Origin: Davidsoniella eucalypti
Lineage: Eukaryota; Ascomycota; Sordariomycetes; Microascales; Ceratocystidaceae
Reading direction: 5' to 3'
NCBI GenBank assembly: GCA_004009845.1
Contig: RMBW01000208.1
Coordinates: 1 to 46,268 of the forward strand
Length of the DNA stretch: 46,268 bases
The notes beneath the pieces are model-generated. The model made no database searches, was not told the origin of the DNA, and saw nothing but the letters and a program-made list of their open reading frames with translations. Numbering within the stretch: the first letter of the stretch is position 1; every line of letters starts with the position of its first letter. Position numbers and translations under genes: made by a program. Below are positions 1 through 8,515 of this stretch, in pieces.

Positions 1-1588
1 GGTTTCCTAGACAGGAAGGCGATTGGGTGAAGGAGGCCGTCAGTGCCCCGCGCTGAGTGAGTTCAGCGCCGAGGGCATAGCCAGAGGAGTCCGCTGAGAG
101 AATAGTTTCTCTATCAGGTTCGAAGGGGACCAGAGGGGGGGAGCGACGAAGGCTTCCTTGATCTTGCGGAATGAGTCGTCGCAAGCGTCAGTCCAAATGA
201 AGGGTGTATCCTTTTTGGTTAAGTTGGTTAGGGGAGCCAGGGTTTCGGAGATGCGAGGGACAAAGTCCCTGTAAAAGTTGACAAAGCCTGTGAAGCGGCG
301 TAACTCTGTCAGAGTGTAGGGACGTTCCCAGTTGCGAATGGCTTCGGACTTTGTCCGGGTCTGCACGGATGCCTAGGCCTGGGCCCACCAGGAATCCGAG
401 GAACTTAATTTCCTTGGCTGCGAATTGGCATTTCCTGATGTCGAGCTGGAGGTCTGCTTTGTCCAGGGCGGATATAATTTCCAGGACTAGTTTGCGGTGG
501 TCTTCAAGGGACCCGCTGGAGTAGATACAGACGTCGTCGATATAGGCGTCACAGTTGATACCATGCCATTTGTCCAGCACTACGTTGATGCGGCGTTGGA
601 AGGCAGCTGGGGCGTTGGTAAGCCCGAAGGGGACGACGTTCCACTGGAAGGCACCCAGTGGGGTGCGAAAGGCTGTTAAGTGTTCAGAGCCTGGGGCAAT
701 TCGGATGCGGTGGAAGGCCGAGATAACGTCTACCTTGGAAACCCATTCAGAACCTGTGATGCGACGCAGAGTTTCTCCCATGAGAGGCAGGGGGTACTTG
801 TCCTTGATTGATGCGTTGTTAACTCCACGGTAGTCTACGCAGAAGCGTACTCCGCCTCCTGGTTTATTGACGAAGAGGACGGAGGAACCGTGTTCCGAGT
901 CAGAGGGGCTGATGAACTGGGTGCCTTTGAGGCCTTCCAGGGTCTTTTGGAGGACGAGGAGTTCCGGGCGTGTGAGGGGGTAAAGCGACTGGGTAGGGAT
1001 TTTGGCGCCTGGTTTGAGCCTGATTTCCAAGTCTACTCCTGGCCTGTGCGGGGGTAGTGTCTCGGCTAGTTTAGGGTCGAAAGCCGAGGCTACTGGCTCT
1101 AACCAGTCGGGTAAATGCGGACGTGATTTGTCCTTATGGGCGAGAGCGATCTGGATGTTCTCCAGCGAAGCTCTATAAATACTCACGTTGCCCTCCTCGC
1201 TGCAGAGTTTATAAAATTCCTCTGCGTTTAGCTCTTCAGCAGGTGCGATAATCACCTCTTGTTTCCGAGGCCGCAGCCTTACATCGTTGTTTACCAACCA
1301 TCTCTGGCCTAGGATGATGTCCTCAGTTTGGCCAGGAACCACGTAGGCCCAAATGGTTTCTTGGTGGCCGTTGATGGTGAGGGAGAAGGCGGCGATGGTG
1401 TCGATGTGCGGGGGGTTGTCCTGTGTAGTGACTTGGACAATCTCTCGTTCGGAGATGGTGTGGGTGAGGATGGCGTGAGGGAGGAGACGCGGGGGAACGA
1501 CGGCGACAGTGAGGCAGCCACTATCCACGAGGGCCTTAGTCGAGTAGTCACCTAAACTTACGTCTAAATAATTACCCGAGGCACTCAT
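1..1588 (-). CDS. pol: E1 Pol, N-terminal half: protease and reverse transcriptase (frameshifted, partial)
   Basis: The polyprotein opens with a retropepsin-like protease: ALVDSGC carries the catalytic D-S-G and ILGQRWL is the conserved C-terminal strand. It continues into a Ty3/gypsy reverse transcriptase with FCVDYRGVN, KVDVISAFHRIRI (first catalytic Asp) and AYIDDV (the YxDD pair). The frame is open from 1588 to about 355. There one extra T relative to the E2 copy (19230) breaks it, and the RNase H part resumes in another frame (40-366). A second indel lies near 45. The first ATG is at 1588, but the frame is open upstream to the gag stop, so translation is most likely entered by -1 frameshifting at 1654-1663 rather than from that ATG. 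Confidence 0.9.
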
Positions 1589-1627
1589 TTCTAATCTGAC
1601 TATTCTATCTCCAATTGATTCCCCCTT

Positions 1628-1663
1628 GTCGGGGAGCGGTTTCCCCCGACTATCTAAAAATCC
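1628..1663 (-). promoter_or_regulatory. E1 gag-pol -1 frameshift signal: slippery GGATTTTTAG plus hairpin
   Basis: On the minus strand the last gag codons are GAT TTT TAG, giving the heptamer G GAT TTT with the stop immediately after. A 7-bp stem follows: GTCGGGG (1644-1650 read on the minus strand) pairs with CCCCGAC (1628-1634) around a 9-nt loop. Pol is in the -1 frame, which is open from TTA (slip site) to the pol ATG. The same arrangement recurs at every gag-pol junction in the window, with different stem sequences. Confidence 0.82.
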
Positions 1664-3642
1664 GGCTCATTGCTGACTGAAGGGGCGGTGCTAGAGGATT
1701 GCGGTTGCGAGGTACTTAGACATTCATTGATCATTGAGCGAACATCCTCTAGGGAGATGGATGGCTTAGTGGCCGCGGCGTTGGCGCGGATGGCACCCCT
1801 GGCGTTGCGTGAGTTACGGCATTCTGCGGTGCTGTGGCCTGGTCTCTTGCATTTGGAGCAGAAGTTAGGGGAGCTTGGGCAGAACCTCGGGGAATGTCCC
1901 TTTAGGTTGCAGGAGGAGCAGGGGGGAGCGTCTGAGCACTTGAACGAGGAGTGCGTGGTCTGTTGACAAAAGAGGCAGGGCTTGAAAGTGGTTGCGCTGC
2001 TGTTCACGGGGGGCGCCTGAGAGGGCTGCATAGGGGTAGGCTGGCGCCAGTTGGAGGAGGTTGCGCGGCGAGCCTTGTTGGTTTCCTTGACTCTGGCGAC
2101 AGGACGCATTGTTGCTATCATAGTGTCGAAGGGTCTGATGTGGAAGAGCGTGGCAAGGTGATCCTGCATGTCTGGGTGCAGGCCTTCTTGGAGGATGGAC
2201 AGTAGTGTGTTATGGTCTGTAATTTGGGCTTTGTCGCGGAGGGCGCATAGGCGGTTGGTGAATGTTTCGAAAGGCTCGCTAGGTCCCTGCTTTATTTTCA
2301 TCAGTAGGCGGTTGGCCGTTCTGGCGCGGTCTGGGTCGTCATAGCGTGAGTCTAGGTACGCGATAAATAGCTGGAAGCCGGTAGGGGACGCTAAGTGCTG
2401 AAGGTACTTGGGGCGGACTTGGTCCCTGATCTCGGGAGAGAGTGAGTTCATGGTGTAAGCTAGTTGGTCCCTAGGCGAGTGAAACCTCTGGAAGTCGACG
2501 AGGAATTTCTCGTTGAGCTCGTGCTTCCATGTGGTGTAGTCGAACGATCCGTCGAATTTGCGCACAGCGTCTAGGACGTCCTTACGGCGAGAGATGGAGT
2601 CTTCGCGGTTGGGGAGAATGGTAATGCCGCCAGCTAGGGGCGTTGATGTGGGCGTCGTAGAGGGTGCGTGTGTTTGAGCGGAGGTAGGAGCGTTACGGGT
2701 AGGGGCGGCTAGTTTGAGGCCATGACGTTCTAGGGTTTCAGCGAGAGCCGCTAGTTCTTCTTCCTCGTCGTATTCATCCTTGACAACCGGTGGTTGGACA
2801 GGTTTCTTTGGTGTGAGGAAGGAGGTGATGTCTGTGGCAATGTCGTTGAGGAGCTCATAGAGCTTGTCCAGTTGGCCGAGTTCAGGGGCGTTCTCCTTGA
2901 GTAGGTTTTGGAGGGCGATCAACTGAATTTCCGCGATGTTTAGGTTCTCGTGGAATTGGAAGGCCCAGCGGCCTTTCTTGAGGGTGATCCAGTCCACCGG
3001 GTCCCTGGAGGCTGCTTGGAGTTTGCCTTGGTAGACCTGTGTGAGATAGTCGAGTGTACGTGTTGCCTCGGTGGAGTAGACCTTGGCGCGTGGGCGTCCG
3101 CAGATCGAGGTGCGCAGGGGAGCGGGCCTAGGCTGGGGGCCTATCTCTGGCTGGTGGAGGAAGGAGTCCATGTTGTCATCGATGGTGTCCGAGCCAAACC
3201 CTAGTATGTGGGGGTTGGTCAGGGCGCGGACTGTGAGGATCTGTGCGCTTCGGGTGGACCGGATCCTAGTGGGCATGGGTGCAATGTGGCCAATGATGCC
3301 AGATGCGAAGGTCATGCAGTGAAGGTGGCTGTGGAAGTGCGAAGCGTGGGACAAGATAAGAGGACCAGCAGGGAAGGGGCCAAGTAGTTTGGCCAGGCGG
3401 GGACGCTCGGAGCGCTTGAAGAGGGAGAGGTAGCACCAGCCGGAGCGAGTCCACAGGCGTTTCTGCGAGTGAAAGGGGGTGGGGACGTGCTTGGCTTTGA
3501 AGGCCTGGATGAGGCGTAGCGTAGAGTCCGCTAAGAAGATAAAGATGATAGGGCCTAAAAAGAGGAAGGCTAGTGAATCGGTGAGGCCGTAAAAGAGGCC
3601 GAGGGCAATCTCCCAGACATGGAGAAGGATAGTGTGCATCAT
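1654..3642 (-). CDS. gag: E1 Gag (662 aa) with N-terminal hydrophobic segment and three zinc knuckles
   Basis: This is the structural protein of the virus-like particle. Residues 4-45 are strongly hydrophobic and look like one or two membrane helices, which is unusual for a Ty3/gypsy Gag. A conserved region follows with GWCYLSLFKR (about 68-77) and HFHSHL (102-107), shared by all full-length Gags here. The middle part (around LNEKFLVDFQRF...YLDSRYDDPDRA) looks like a retrotransposon capsid domain. The C-terminus, about residues 555-610, holds three CX2CX4HX4C knuckles (CLFC..., CSSC..., CSKC...), the nucleocapsid RNA-binding motif. The protein ends EPDF at the slippery stop. The frame is intact, the start is the first ATG after the leader, and this is the best-preserved A-family gag in the window. 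Confidence 0.92.
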   Translation of the reverse strand: MMHTILLHVWEIALGLFYGLTDSLAFLFLGPIIFIFLADSTLRLIQAFKAKHVPTPFHSQKRLWTRSGWCYLSLFKRSERPRLAKLLGPFPAGPLILSHASHFHSHLHCMTFASGIIGHIAPMPTRIRSTRSAQILTVRALTNPHILGFGSDTIDDNMDSFLHQPEIGPQPRPAPLRTSICGRPRAKVYSTEATRTLDYLTQVYQGKLQAASRDPVDWITLKKGRWAFQFHENLNIAEIQLIALQNLLKENAPELGQLDKLYELLNDIATDITSFLTPKKPVQPPVVKDEYDEEEELAALAETLERHGLKLAAPTRNAPTSAQTHAPSTTPTSTPLAGGITILPNREDSISRRKDVLDAVRKFDGSFDYTTWKHELNEKFLVDFQRFHSPRDQLAYTMNSLSPEIRDQVRPKYLQHLASPTGFQLFIAYLDSRYDDPDRARTANRLLMKIKQGPSEPFETFTNRLCALRDKAQITDHNTLLSILQEGLHPDMQDHLATLFHIRPFDTMIATMRPVARVKETNKARRATSSNWRQPTPMQPSQAPPVNSSATTFKPCLFCQQTTHSSFKCSDAPPCSSCNLKGHSPRFCPSSPNFCSKCKRPGHSTAECRNSRNARGAIRANAAATKPSISLEDVRSMINECLSTSQPQSSSTAPSVSNEPDF

Positions 3643-3701
3643 GGTGCAGAAATTGGATAAGTGCGGAAGAAACGTCGCGTAAATTTATGGATAAAGTGTC
3701 A

Positions 3702-3811
3702 AGTGAGGTGAGGACGCTGCACTGAAAATATGATAAAAGGTTGAGTGAGGTATGGACGCTGCACTAGATGGTAAAGATAAAAAGGGTCAAGTGAGGTATG
3801 GACGCTGCACT
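3702..3811 (-). repeat. E1 leader tandem repeat (three 22-bp units)
   Basis: Three copies of a 22-bp core (AGTGAGGTATGGACGCTGCACT, one with a 2-base difference) start at 3702, 3744 and 3790 on the plus strand, separated by AT-rich spacers. They lie between the primer site and the gag ATG. Elements of families A2 and B carry unrelated tandem repeats at the same place. Confidence 0.9.
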
Positions 3812-3841
3812 GGATAGTAAAGTAATAAGTAAAAGCTGTAG

Positions 3842-3852
3842 ATCGGTATCAA
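3842..3852 (-). other. E1 primer-binding site, self-complementary to the LTR
   Basis: On the minus strand this reads TTGATACCGAT, two T residues after the end of the LTR. It is the exact reverse complement of ATCGGTATCAA inside the LTR (plus coordinates 3907-3917). It does not begin with TGG, so ordinary tRNA 3'-CCA priming is unlikely. The arrangement matches self-priming as known for Tf1. Confidence 0.85.
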
Positions 3853-3854
3853 AA

Positions 3855-4032
3855 TGACACGAACTAGGTGAGGCAGTGGCAAGCAATCTAGTAGAAAGGA
3901 CTTCGATTGATACCGATGAAGGAGAAAGGCTAATATCTGTTGGAATACGGCGGGAATAGGTCCCTATTTATAGCCGTTTATCTGACTAGGTAAATACCTA
4001 GACAAATACCAACTGGGCCTTAGCCCGTGACA
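3855..4032 (-). repeat. LTR A1 (5' LTR of E1), 178 bp
   Basis: On the minus strand it runs from TGTCACGGGC to TTCGTGTCA. It contains a TATAAATA box about 55 nt upstream of the ATCGGTATCAA segment that is the likely transcript start and self-primer. Near-identical copies lie at 12309-12486, 16439-16616 and 38983-39161. Confidence 0.95.
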
Positions 4033-4616
4033 AAAAGTATGAAATACTTCGTTAGTATTATTAACTTTCTAATTCCCCCGTAGATCTAAACATTATAATC
4101 TATAATTATAAATATCATGAACACGTTCTTAGTGATATCGTCATAGCTCTATTGTTAAACAAGATTAATAAATAAATAAAATTGATAGCAAAATTGAATT
4201 ATATTTTGCTCCCTATAAATTGAATAAAGGGATTTTCTAAAAGAATTTAAAATTTTCAAAAGATTATTTTGCGAAAATAATTGCAAGAAAAAAAAAACTT
4301 TAGAAAGTTATTTGTGGAAAACCCTCGAAAGTAAAAAAATTCTAATTTTTTTGATTCCTAAAAAAAGTTTTTTTTTAAAAGAAAAAACTTTAAAAACTTC
4401 AGAAAATTATTTGTTAAAAAAAAATTGAAACCAAAAAAATTGAAACTTAAATTTTTTTATTAGTAAGCAAAGTCATAGATAAATTCTTATTTATTAATAG
4501 ATTTTGGCCAATCACCGATCCGTTTAGATCTGAACCGTTTTGAAAATAGGGACAAGGGTGCCCAGACTGAAATGTATGCACGTTTCCGCCCGCAACGCCG
4601 CCGAATAATACCTAGG
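4033..4616. repeat. AT-rich repeat T, copy a, ending in the conserved CCTAGG terminus
   Basis: This is a non-coding, A/T-rich stretch with long A and T runs. It is nearly identical to 15820-16383 (copy c), and its right part matches 13111-13453 (copy b). Its right end is GCCGCCGAATAATACCTAGG (4597-4616). Exactly that terminus also ends copies X, b and c, each time followed by a different transposon interior. E1 is inserted in its left part. I recognise no known family; I read T as an unclassified mobile element with a fixed end. Confidence 0.75.
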
Positions 4617-5386
4617 TTGTTGTCAGCCTCTTCTTGCCTTCAATCGGTTTCAGATCACTCACTCCTGTCTTCCCGAGAGACCGATAGTGATTCTCAAGTT
4701 TGTCAATATCACGGTTGATCAGTGTGTCCCAGAGTTTGAAGATGTTCTCCTTGATTTTTTTCTTGATGTACCCAGTGGTTGCAATAGAGATGCATACTCT
4801 TTTTTCAAGAGCCTCCTTTGCAAGCTTATCCACTATCTCATTTCCTTCTATCCCGACATGGCCTGGGCACCAGTGTATTTCTATACTAGTGTCTAGGTCT
4901 TGTAGGTTTAGCTTCACTATAAGATTCGTGAATATTCCAGGCTTCCATACTCTTTGGATGGCAGCTTGGCTGTCGACAAAGATCAGGACTCTTTTCCTTA
5001 TTGGCAGCTTTCGAACGTAGCAGAGGGCTCTGTATATTGCATAGCTTTCGCAGTCTGCAACCTCAGTGTAAGGCCCTAAGGCTTTTGCCTCTTGAAACCG
5101 TACCGTTTTATTGTCTATGTCGGCAAAGGCGTAGGAGGATTTTTCTCCTTCCATAGACCCGTCGGTATACAAACAATAGGCTTCTCCTAACCATAGATTT
5201 TCTAGGGTTGCCAGGTGGATTTCCTTTGCTTCTTCTTTTTTGACTTTTGGTATTTGTGTGGTGCTTGGGGAATTTTAGTATTCTTGTTCCGTACTTGAGG
5301 TTATTCCATTCCAAATCGATTTCAACCGGTTTGATGCCTGCCTCTATTTCACAAGCTCTTTTCGGAGCCTGTTTGTAGGTGCCCAG
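4612..5386 (-). CDS. LINE ORF2 C-terminal part: RNase H domain (3'-truncated)
   Basis: This is a complete RNase H fold signature: YTDGS (first Asp), DCESYAI (Glu), VDSQAAI (Asp) and WCPGHVGIEGNEIVDKLAKEA (His and final Asp). The domain removes the RNA strand during target-primed reverse transcription. Upstream, toward the TRIM junction, the frame reads LGTYKQAPKRACEIEAG, the usual linker after the RT thumb, although an indel near 5170-5300 splits it. The protein ends GKKRLTTT and a TAG whose bases belong to repeat T (4612-4614). Related elements normally continue into a QLRTGH-type region, so the true C-terminus has been lost. Confidence 0.88.
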
Positions 5387-5566
5387 TGTAAGGGTCTAAG
5401 GCCCTGGTTGGTTTCGGCTAAGCTTGATCTAAGCCTAAGCAAAACGGTTATAAATAGGGACGTCTTCCCGCCGTTATTCCAACAGATAATAGTCCTTCTC
5501 TCCATCGGCCACAATCTAATCACCCTTTCTAAGATTGTTGGCCTCGTCCCTCCTTAGATCCTCTCA
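5387..5566 (+). repeat. LTR D, 5' copy (180 bp)
   Basis: It starts TGTAAGGGTC and ends CCTCTCA. The TATA box TATAAATA at 5449-5456 lies 55 nt upstream of ATCGGCCACAA (5504-5514), the presumed transcript start and self-primer. It is identical to 6613-6792. Confidence 0.95.
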
Positions 5567-6612
5567 TTTTGTGGCCGATCAACCTTTAGATCGTCGACGT
5601 TTGACGCGATCACCTTTCGTTTCTGTGATTATACCTTCGTTTTTGGTGATAATTACCCCTCTTTTGGCGCTGTGAAAATGCCTTATCTTTATTTACCCGT
5701 CCTCTCTTTGTAATTGAGCCGACGTTTTCCCCCTGTTATGCCGCTGCTTACTGAAGTGAAGTCGTCAAGTACCCGTAAAACGATGCAAATTGTCGCGGAA
5801 GTAGTACCTCTGTAACGTTCTCTGAAATTAAGCAGACATTAACCTCGGGATTACGCTGGTTCTCCGCAGAAATAGAGCCTGATGTATACCTCTGTCATCC
5901 CGCTAAAATGGACCTGTATGAGTGCACACGCCTGTTGAAAGGGTGTCGATTGTACGCCCTGGGAACCAGCCCGGCTAAGTCGTAGTCGAACCGGAATAGA
6001 CACAGAGTCTCCACGGCATACACCCCTCCATTGCAGCCAACAGGCCATCTACTCCTGTACGACCCCGTTAGCCGTGCGCTAAGGTCGCTAGGATTTTCAC
6101 ACCCTTTTTTTTTTACATTTTTTGGGGGCGCATGCACCCTCTGTCCGGTCTTTCCGGGGGTCAACACGGACCCCCCATCCCACGGAATTGCATTTACCAA
6201 GCCCTGGAAACCCCTCGAATGCGCCCGACGGCGCCCCCTCTATTTTTACACCGCCTTTTCAACCATTTTTCCTGCGACAGGCAGGGGGAAATGATGACAC
6301 CATGTACCCCCCAAAGCTTCACATACGCCCCGGTATCAAGCCCGGTTAAGTCGTGCACGCCCCGGTATCAAGCCCGGCTAAGTCGTGATCGGAAGAAGAA
6401 GGACTAGTACCTCTCGTGGTCGGATTGCACCCCTCCTGGGCGTCGCAGATGCAGAATATACACGCCCCCAAGAGTTTCGGGCACGCCAAGGATTAGGCAG
6501 GAATTTATTGCAATATTGGTTTCAGCGTACACGGGTTTTTTTATTGGTATTTGTAATTAGAAAAACATTAGTTAGGTAGTATATTTTTTCTGCCGGTGGA
6601 GGGGGAGGCTAT
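5567..6612 (+). other. Non-coding interior of TRIM D
   Basis: There is no retroviral protein in any frame. The only structure I see is a short motif, AGCCCGG(C/T)TAAGTCGT, found three times (about 5969, 6340 and 6369). The last two sit in 29-bp direct repeats beginning CGCCCCGGTATC. The 3' end is G-rich (GGTGGAGGGGGAGGCTAT) and serves as the polypurine tract. The origin of the rest is unknown; it may be captured non-element DNA, a packaging signal, or both. Confidence 0.7.
5569..5579 (+). other. TRIM D primer-binding site, self-complementary to LTR D
   Basis: TTGTGGCCGAT lies two bases after the LTR and is the exact reverse complement of ATCGGCCACAA at 5504-5514. Both members of the pair differ from the A and B pairs at matching positions, which argues for selection on pairing. 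Confidence 0.87.
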
Positions 6613-6792
6613 TGTAAGGGTCTAAGGCCCTGGTTGGTTTCGGCTAAGCTTGATCTAAGCCTAAGCAAAACGGTTATAAATAGGGACGTCTTCCCGCCGT
6701 TATTCCAACAGATAATAGTCCTTCTCTCCATCGGCCACAATCTAATCACCCTTTCTAAGATTGTTGGCCTCGTCCCTCCTTAGATCCTCTCA
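6613..6792 (+). repeat. LTR D, 3' copy (180 bp)
   Basis: Base-for-base identical to 5387-5566. It is preceded by the polypurine tract and followed by the CCCAG target duplication and the LINE sequence. Confidence 0.95.
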
Positions 6793-6797
6793 CCCAG

Positions 6798-8515
6798 CAT
6801 CATGGAAATCGCCAAACTTTGTACTTTTTCAAGATGATTCTTGCGGGAGATGGGTTTCATTTTTGTCTACCAGAGAGTCGAACCATATTCCATGATAGGC
6901 CTAATTACAGCTTGGTACAGATGTCTAGTTGCTTTCGCACTTAGGCCGCTATACTTTCGCGAAATCCGTTGAATTCCCATTAGGGTTCTGGTCGCTTTCA
7001 GGGCTCTGTCTTGGACATGCACGCTGTAATTCAGCTGACAGTCTAGCCAGATTCCGAGCCATTTGATCTTCTCTGACGGGTGGATTGTCGTCCCTAGGAC
7101 GTCTATGTGTTCGTTGCTTGCTGCTTTACTCCTTGTTAAATGCAGAAGCTCAGTCTTGGAACTCTCAAATTCGACGGAACTATCGTCGGCTTGCCTGGTG
7201 AGATCTTCAACGATAGCCTCTAGAGCTCTGCAATTTCTCGCAAAGCTTTTTGAAGCTACCGTAATCAGAATATCATCAATGTATGAGATCTGAATGCCAT
7301 GAACTTGGATGGATTTGGGGATATTTATGTGTATAAGTCTCGAATAAATCAAGAACAGAATAGGGAAGATCGGGCTGCCTTGCGGTATGCCCTGGTCAAT
7401 GGTATAGAAGTTTGTTCGTTTGCCATCAAAACATATCTGGACCTTCCTCTTTTGAAGGAAGGCTGCAATCCATTGGGTGCAGTTATTCGGAAGACCTAGA
7501 TTTCTGCAGTGCCACAGTAGGGTGTCCCTATTAACATGGTCGAAAGCGCCTTTGATATCAAGTAGTGCAATACTCGATTTCAGGCCCTGTTCTTTCCATG
7601 ACTTGACTTGGTCCATGAGAACCATTGCTGCATCGATCGTCGATCGTTGTTTCCGTCCGTCAAACTGTGTTGGGTGAAGTAGGTCGTCCTTTGTTGCAGC
7701 CAAGAAACCAAGTCTCTGTGCAAAAATTCGTTCCAATACTTTACCTAAGCAGTTCAGCAGCGTGATAATCCGATATGCCTTGATACGGGAATAGTCTGGC
7801 TTGTTGGGTTTTTTCAATATCACTCCAATGCCCTGGCGCCACACCGTAGGACACTGCCCTTTAGTGAATAGCTCCGTGTAGACATAGTGGAAGACCTCAG
7901 GGATGGCCCTATACGCATTTTGGATCATTTGGAAATTAATCCCATCTGGTCCAGCAGACTTCTTAGGGTTTGAGGTCATGATAGCTCTTTCAATCTCAAT
8001 GGTAGAGATGTTAGGCCAAGGCCATTTCGAGTTCTCGTGATGTGGGATGGGTAGAGTGTCTTCGTCCTCAAGGGACTCACCTTTTTCGCCGCCCACAAGA
8101 TTCAGTAGCATCTTAGCTTTGTCGTCGAAAGACTCCGCCTTGACACCATTTTCCTCGAGTGGTTGTATATACGAGTCGGTTGTGGGTTTCGTGTATCTCA
8201 TAGCAGTGAAGACTTCGTCACCGGTTGCTTGCTCTAAGAAAGAGTTGAAATAGTTAGTTTTGGTTTTGATAATGGCATGGAAGTACCTGTTTCGTTTTTC
8301 TTTGTACTCCGTGTGACAGATCTTATCCTTCTTCCAATGTCGTTCAGCCCTCAGGAAGGACTTCCTCAATAGCTTGAGTTCGTCGTTCCACCAAGGCTTA
8401 CTCTGGGGGCAGATGCGAGCCTTCGGCATCACCTCTGCGCAGGTATCCTGGATGGCGGCGGTCAGAATGGCTACCAGATCCGGTCGAGTATCTCTTTTTT
8501 TGAGATTTTCTAATA
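6798..8515 (-). CDS. LINE ORF2 middle part: reverse transcriptase (one in-frame stop)
   Basis: The non-LTR reverse transcriptase motifs are in order: LLNCLGKVLERIFAQRL, FDGRKQRSTIDAAM, LLDIKGAFDHV (first catalytic Asp), QGIPQGSPIFPILF, SYIDDILI (the YxDD pair) and LGIWLD. The open stretch 6867-8432 ends YGSTLW at a TAG; the same frame then continues TKMKPISRKNHLEKVQ up to the TRIM, so the stop is a point mutation. The upstream part, near 8515, is separated from the endonuclease by indels in T-runs. The protein synthesises cDNA at a nicked target. The closest relatives are probably Tad/I-type elements, judging by the order with RNase H. Confidence 0.9.

Larger units (their letters stand above)
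1..4032 (-). mobile_element. E1: Ty3/gypsy chromovirus, family A1, 5' part (3' end outside window)
   Basis: The order on the minus strand is LTR, leader, gag, then pol running off the left edge. The 5' LTR lies at 3855-4032, the self-complementary primer site at 3842-3852, gag at 1654-3642 and pol from 1588 leftward. The right flank is AT-rich repeat T. The uninterrupted form of that flank is visible at about 15814-15830, where the same sequence runs through without an LTR, so E1 inserted into T. The first five flanking bases are AAAAG, the probable target duplication; its partner would lie left of the window. Gag is open end to end, but pol has indels near 355, 130 and 45. Confidence 0.93.
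5387..6792 (+). mobile_element. D-family non-autonomous LTR retrotransposon (TRIM-like), 1406 bp, flanked by CCCAG duplication
   Basis: Two identical 180-bp LTRs flank a 1046-bp interior with no gag or pol. The target duplication CCCAG is present at 5382-5386 and 6793-6797. The primer-binding site is TTGTGGCCGAT (5569-5579) and a polypurine tract precedes the right LTR. Because the LTRs are identical and the duplication is perfect, this is a recent insertion. It must have been moved by proteins of another element. Its tract and LTR edge resemble those of families B and C, which are possible helpers. I see no autonomous D copy in the window. Confidence 0.93.

Noticed and set aside
497..833. 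Plus-strand ORFs opposite the RT of E1 (and equivalents at 19369, 22761, 29350, 43319)
   Set aside because: They are antisense shadows of pol and recur only because the RT is conserved.
1588..1654. Stop-codon readthrough as the route from Gag to Pol
   Set aside because: Pol is in the -1 frame, not the gag frame; in E5 the gag frame meets another stop about 15 codons on.
3842..3854. tRNA-primed primer-binding site
   Set aside because: The site does not begin with TGG, whereas it matches the LTR itself over 11 nt in all families.
4611..4616. CCTAGG joins as restriction-ligation (AvrII) artefacts
   Set aside because: The partner sequences do not contain CCTAGG at the join in their intact copies; only GG is shared.
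5700..6450. Possible rRNA or other structured RNA in the TRIM interior
   Set aside because: The phrases look vaguely RNA-like but I could not match any conserved rRNA, tRNA or 5S core; left as unknown interior.
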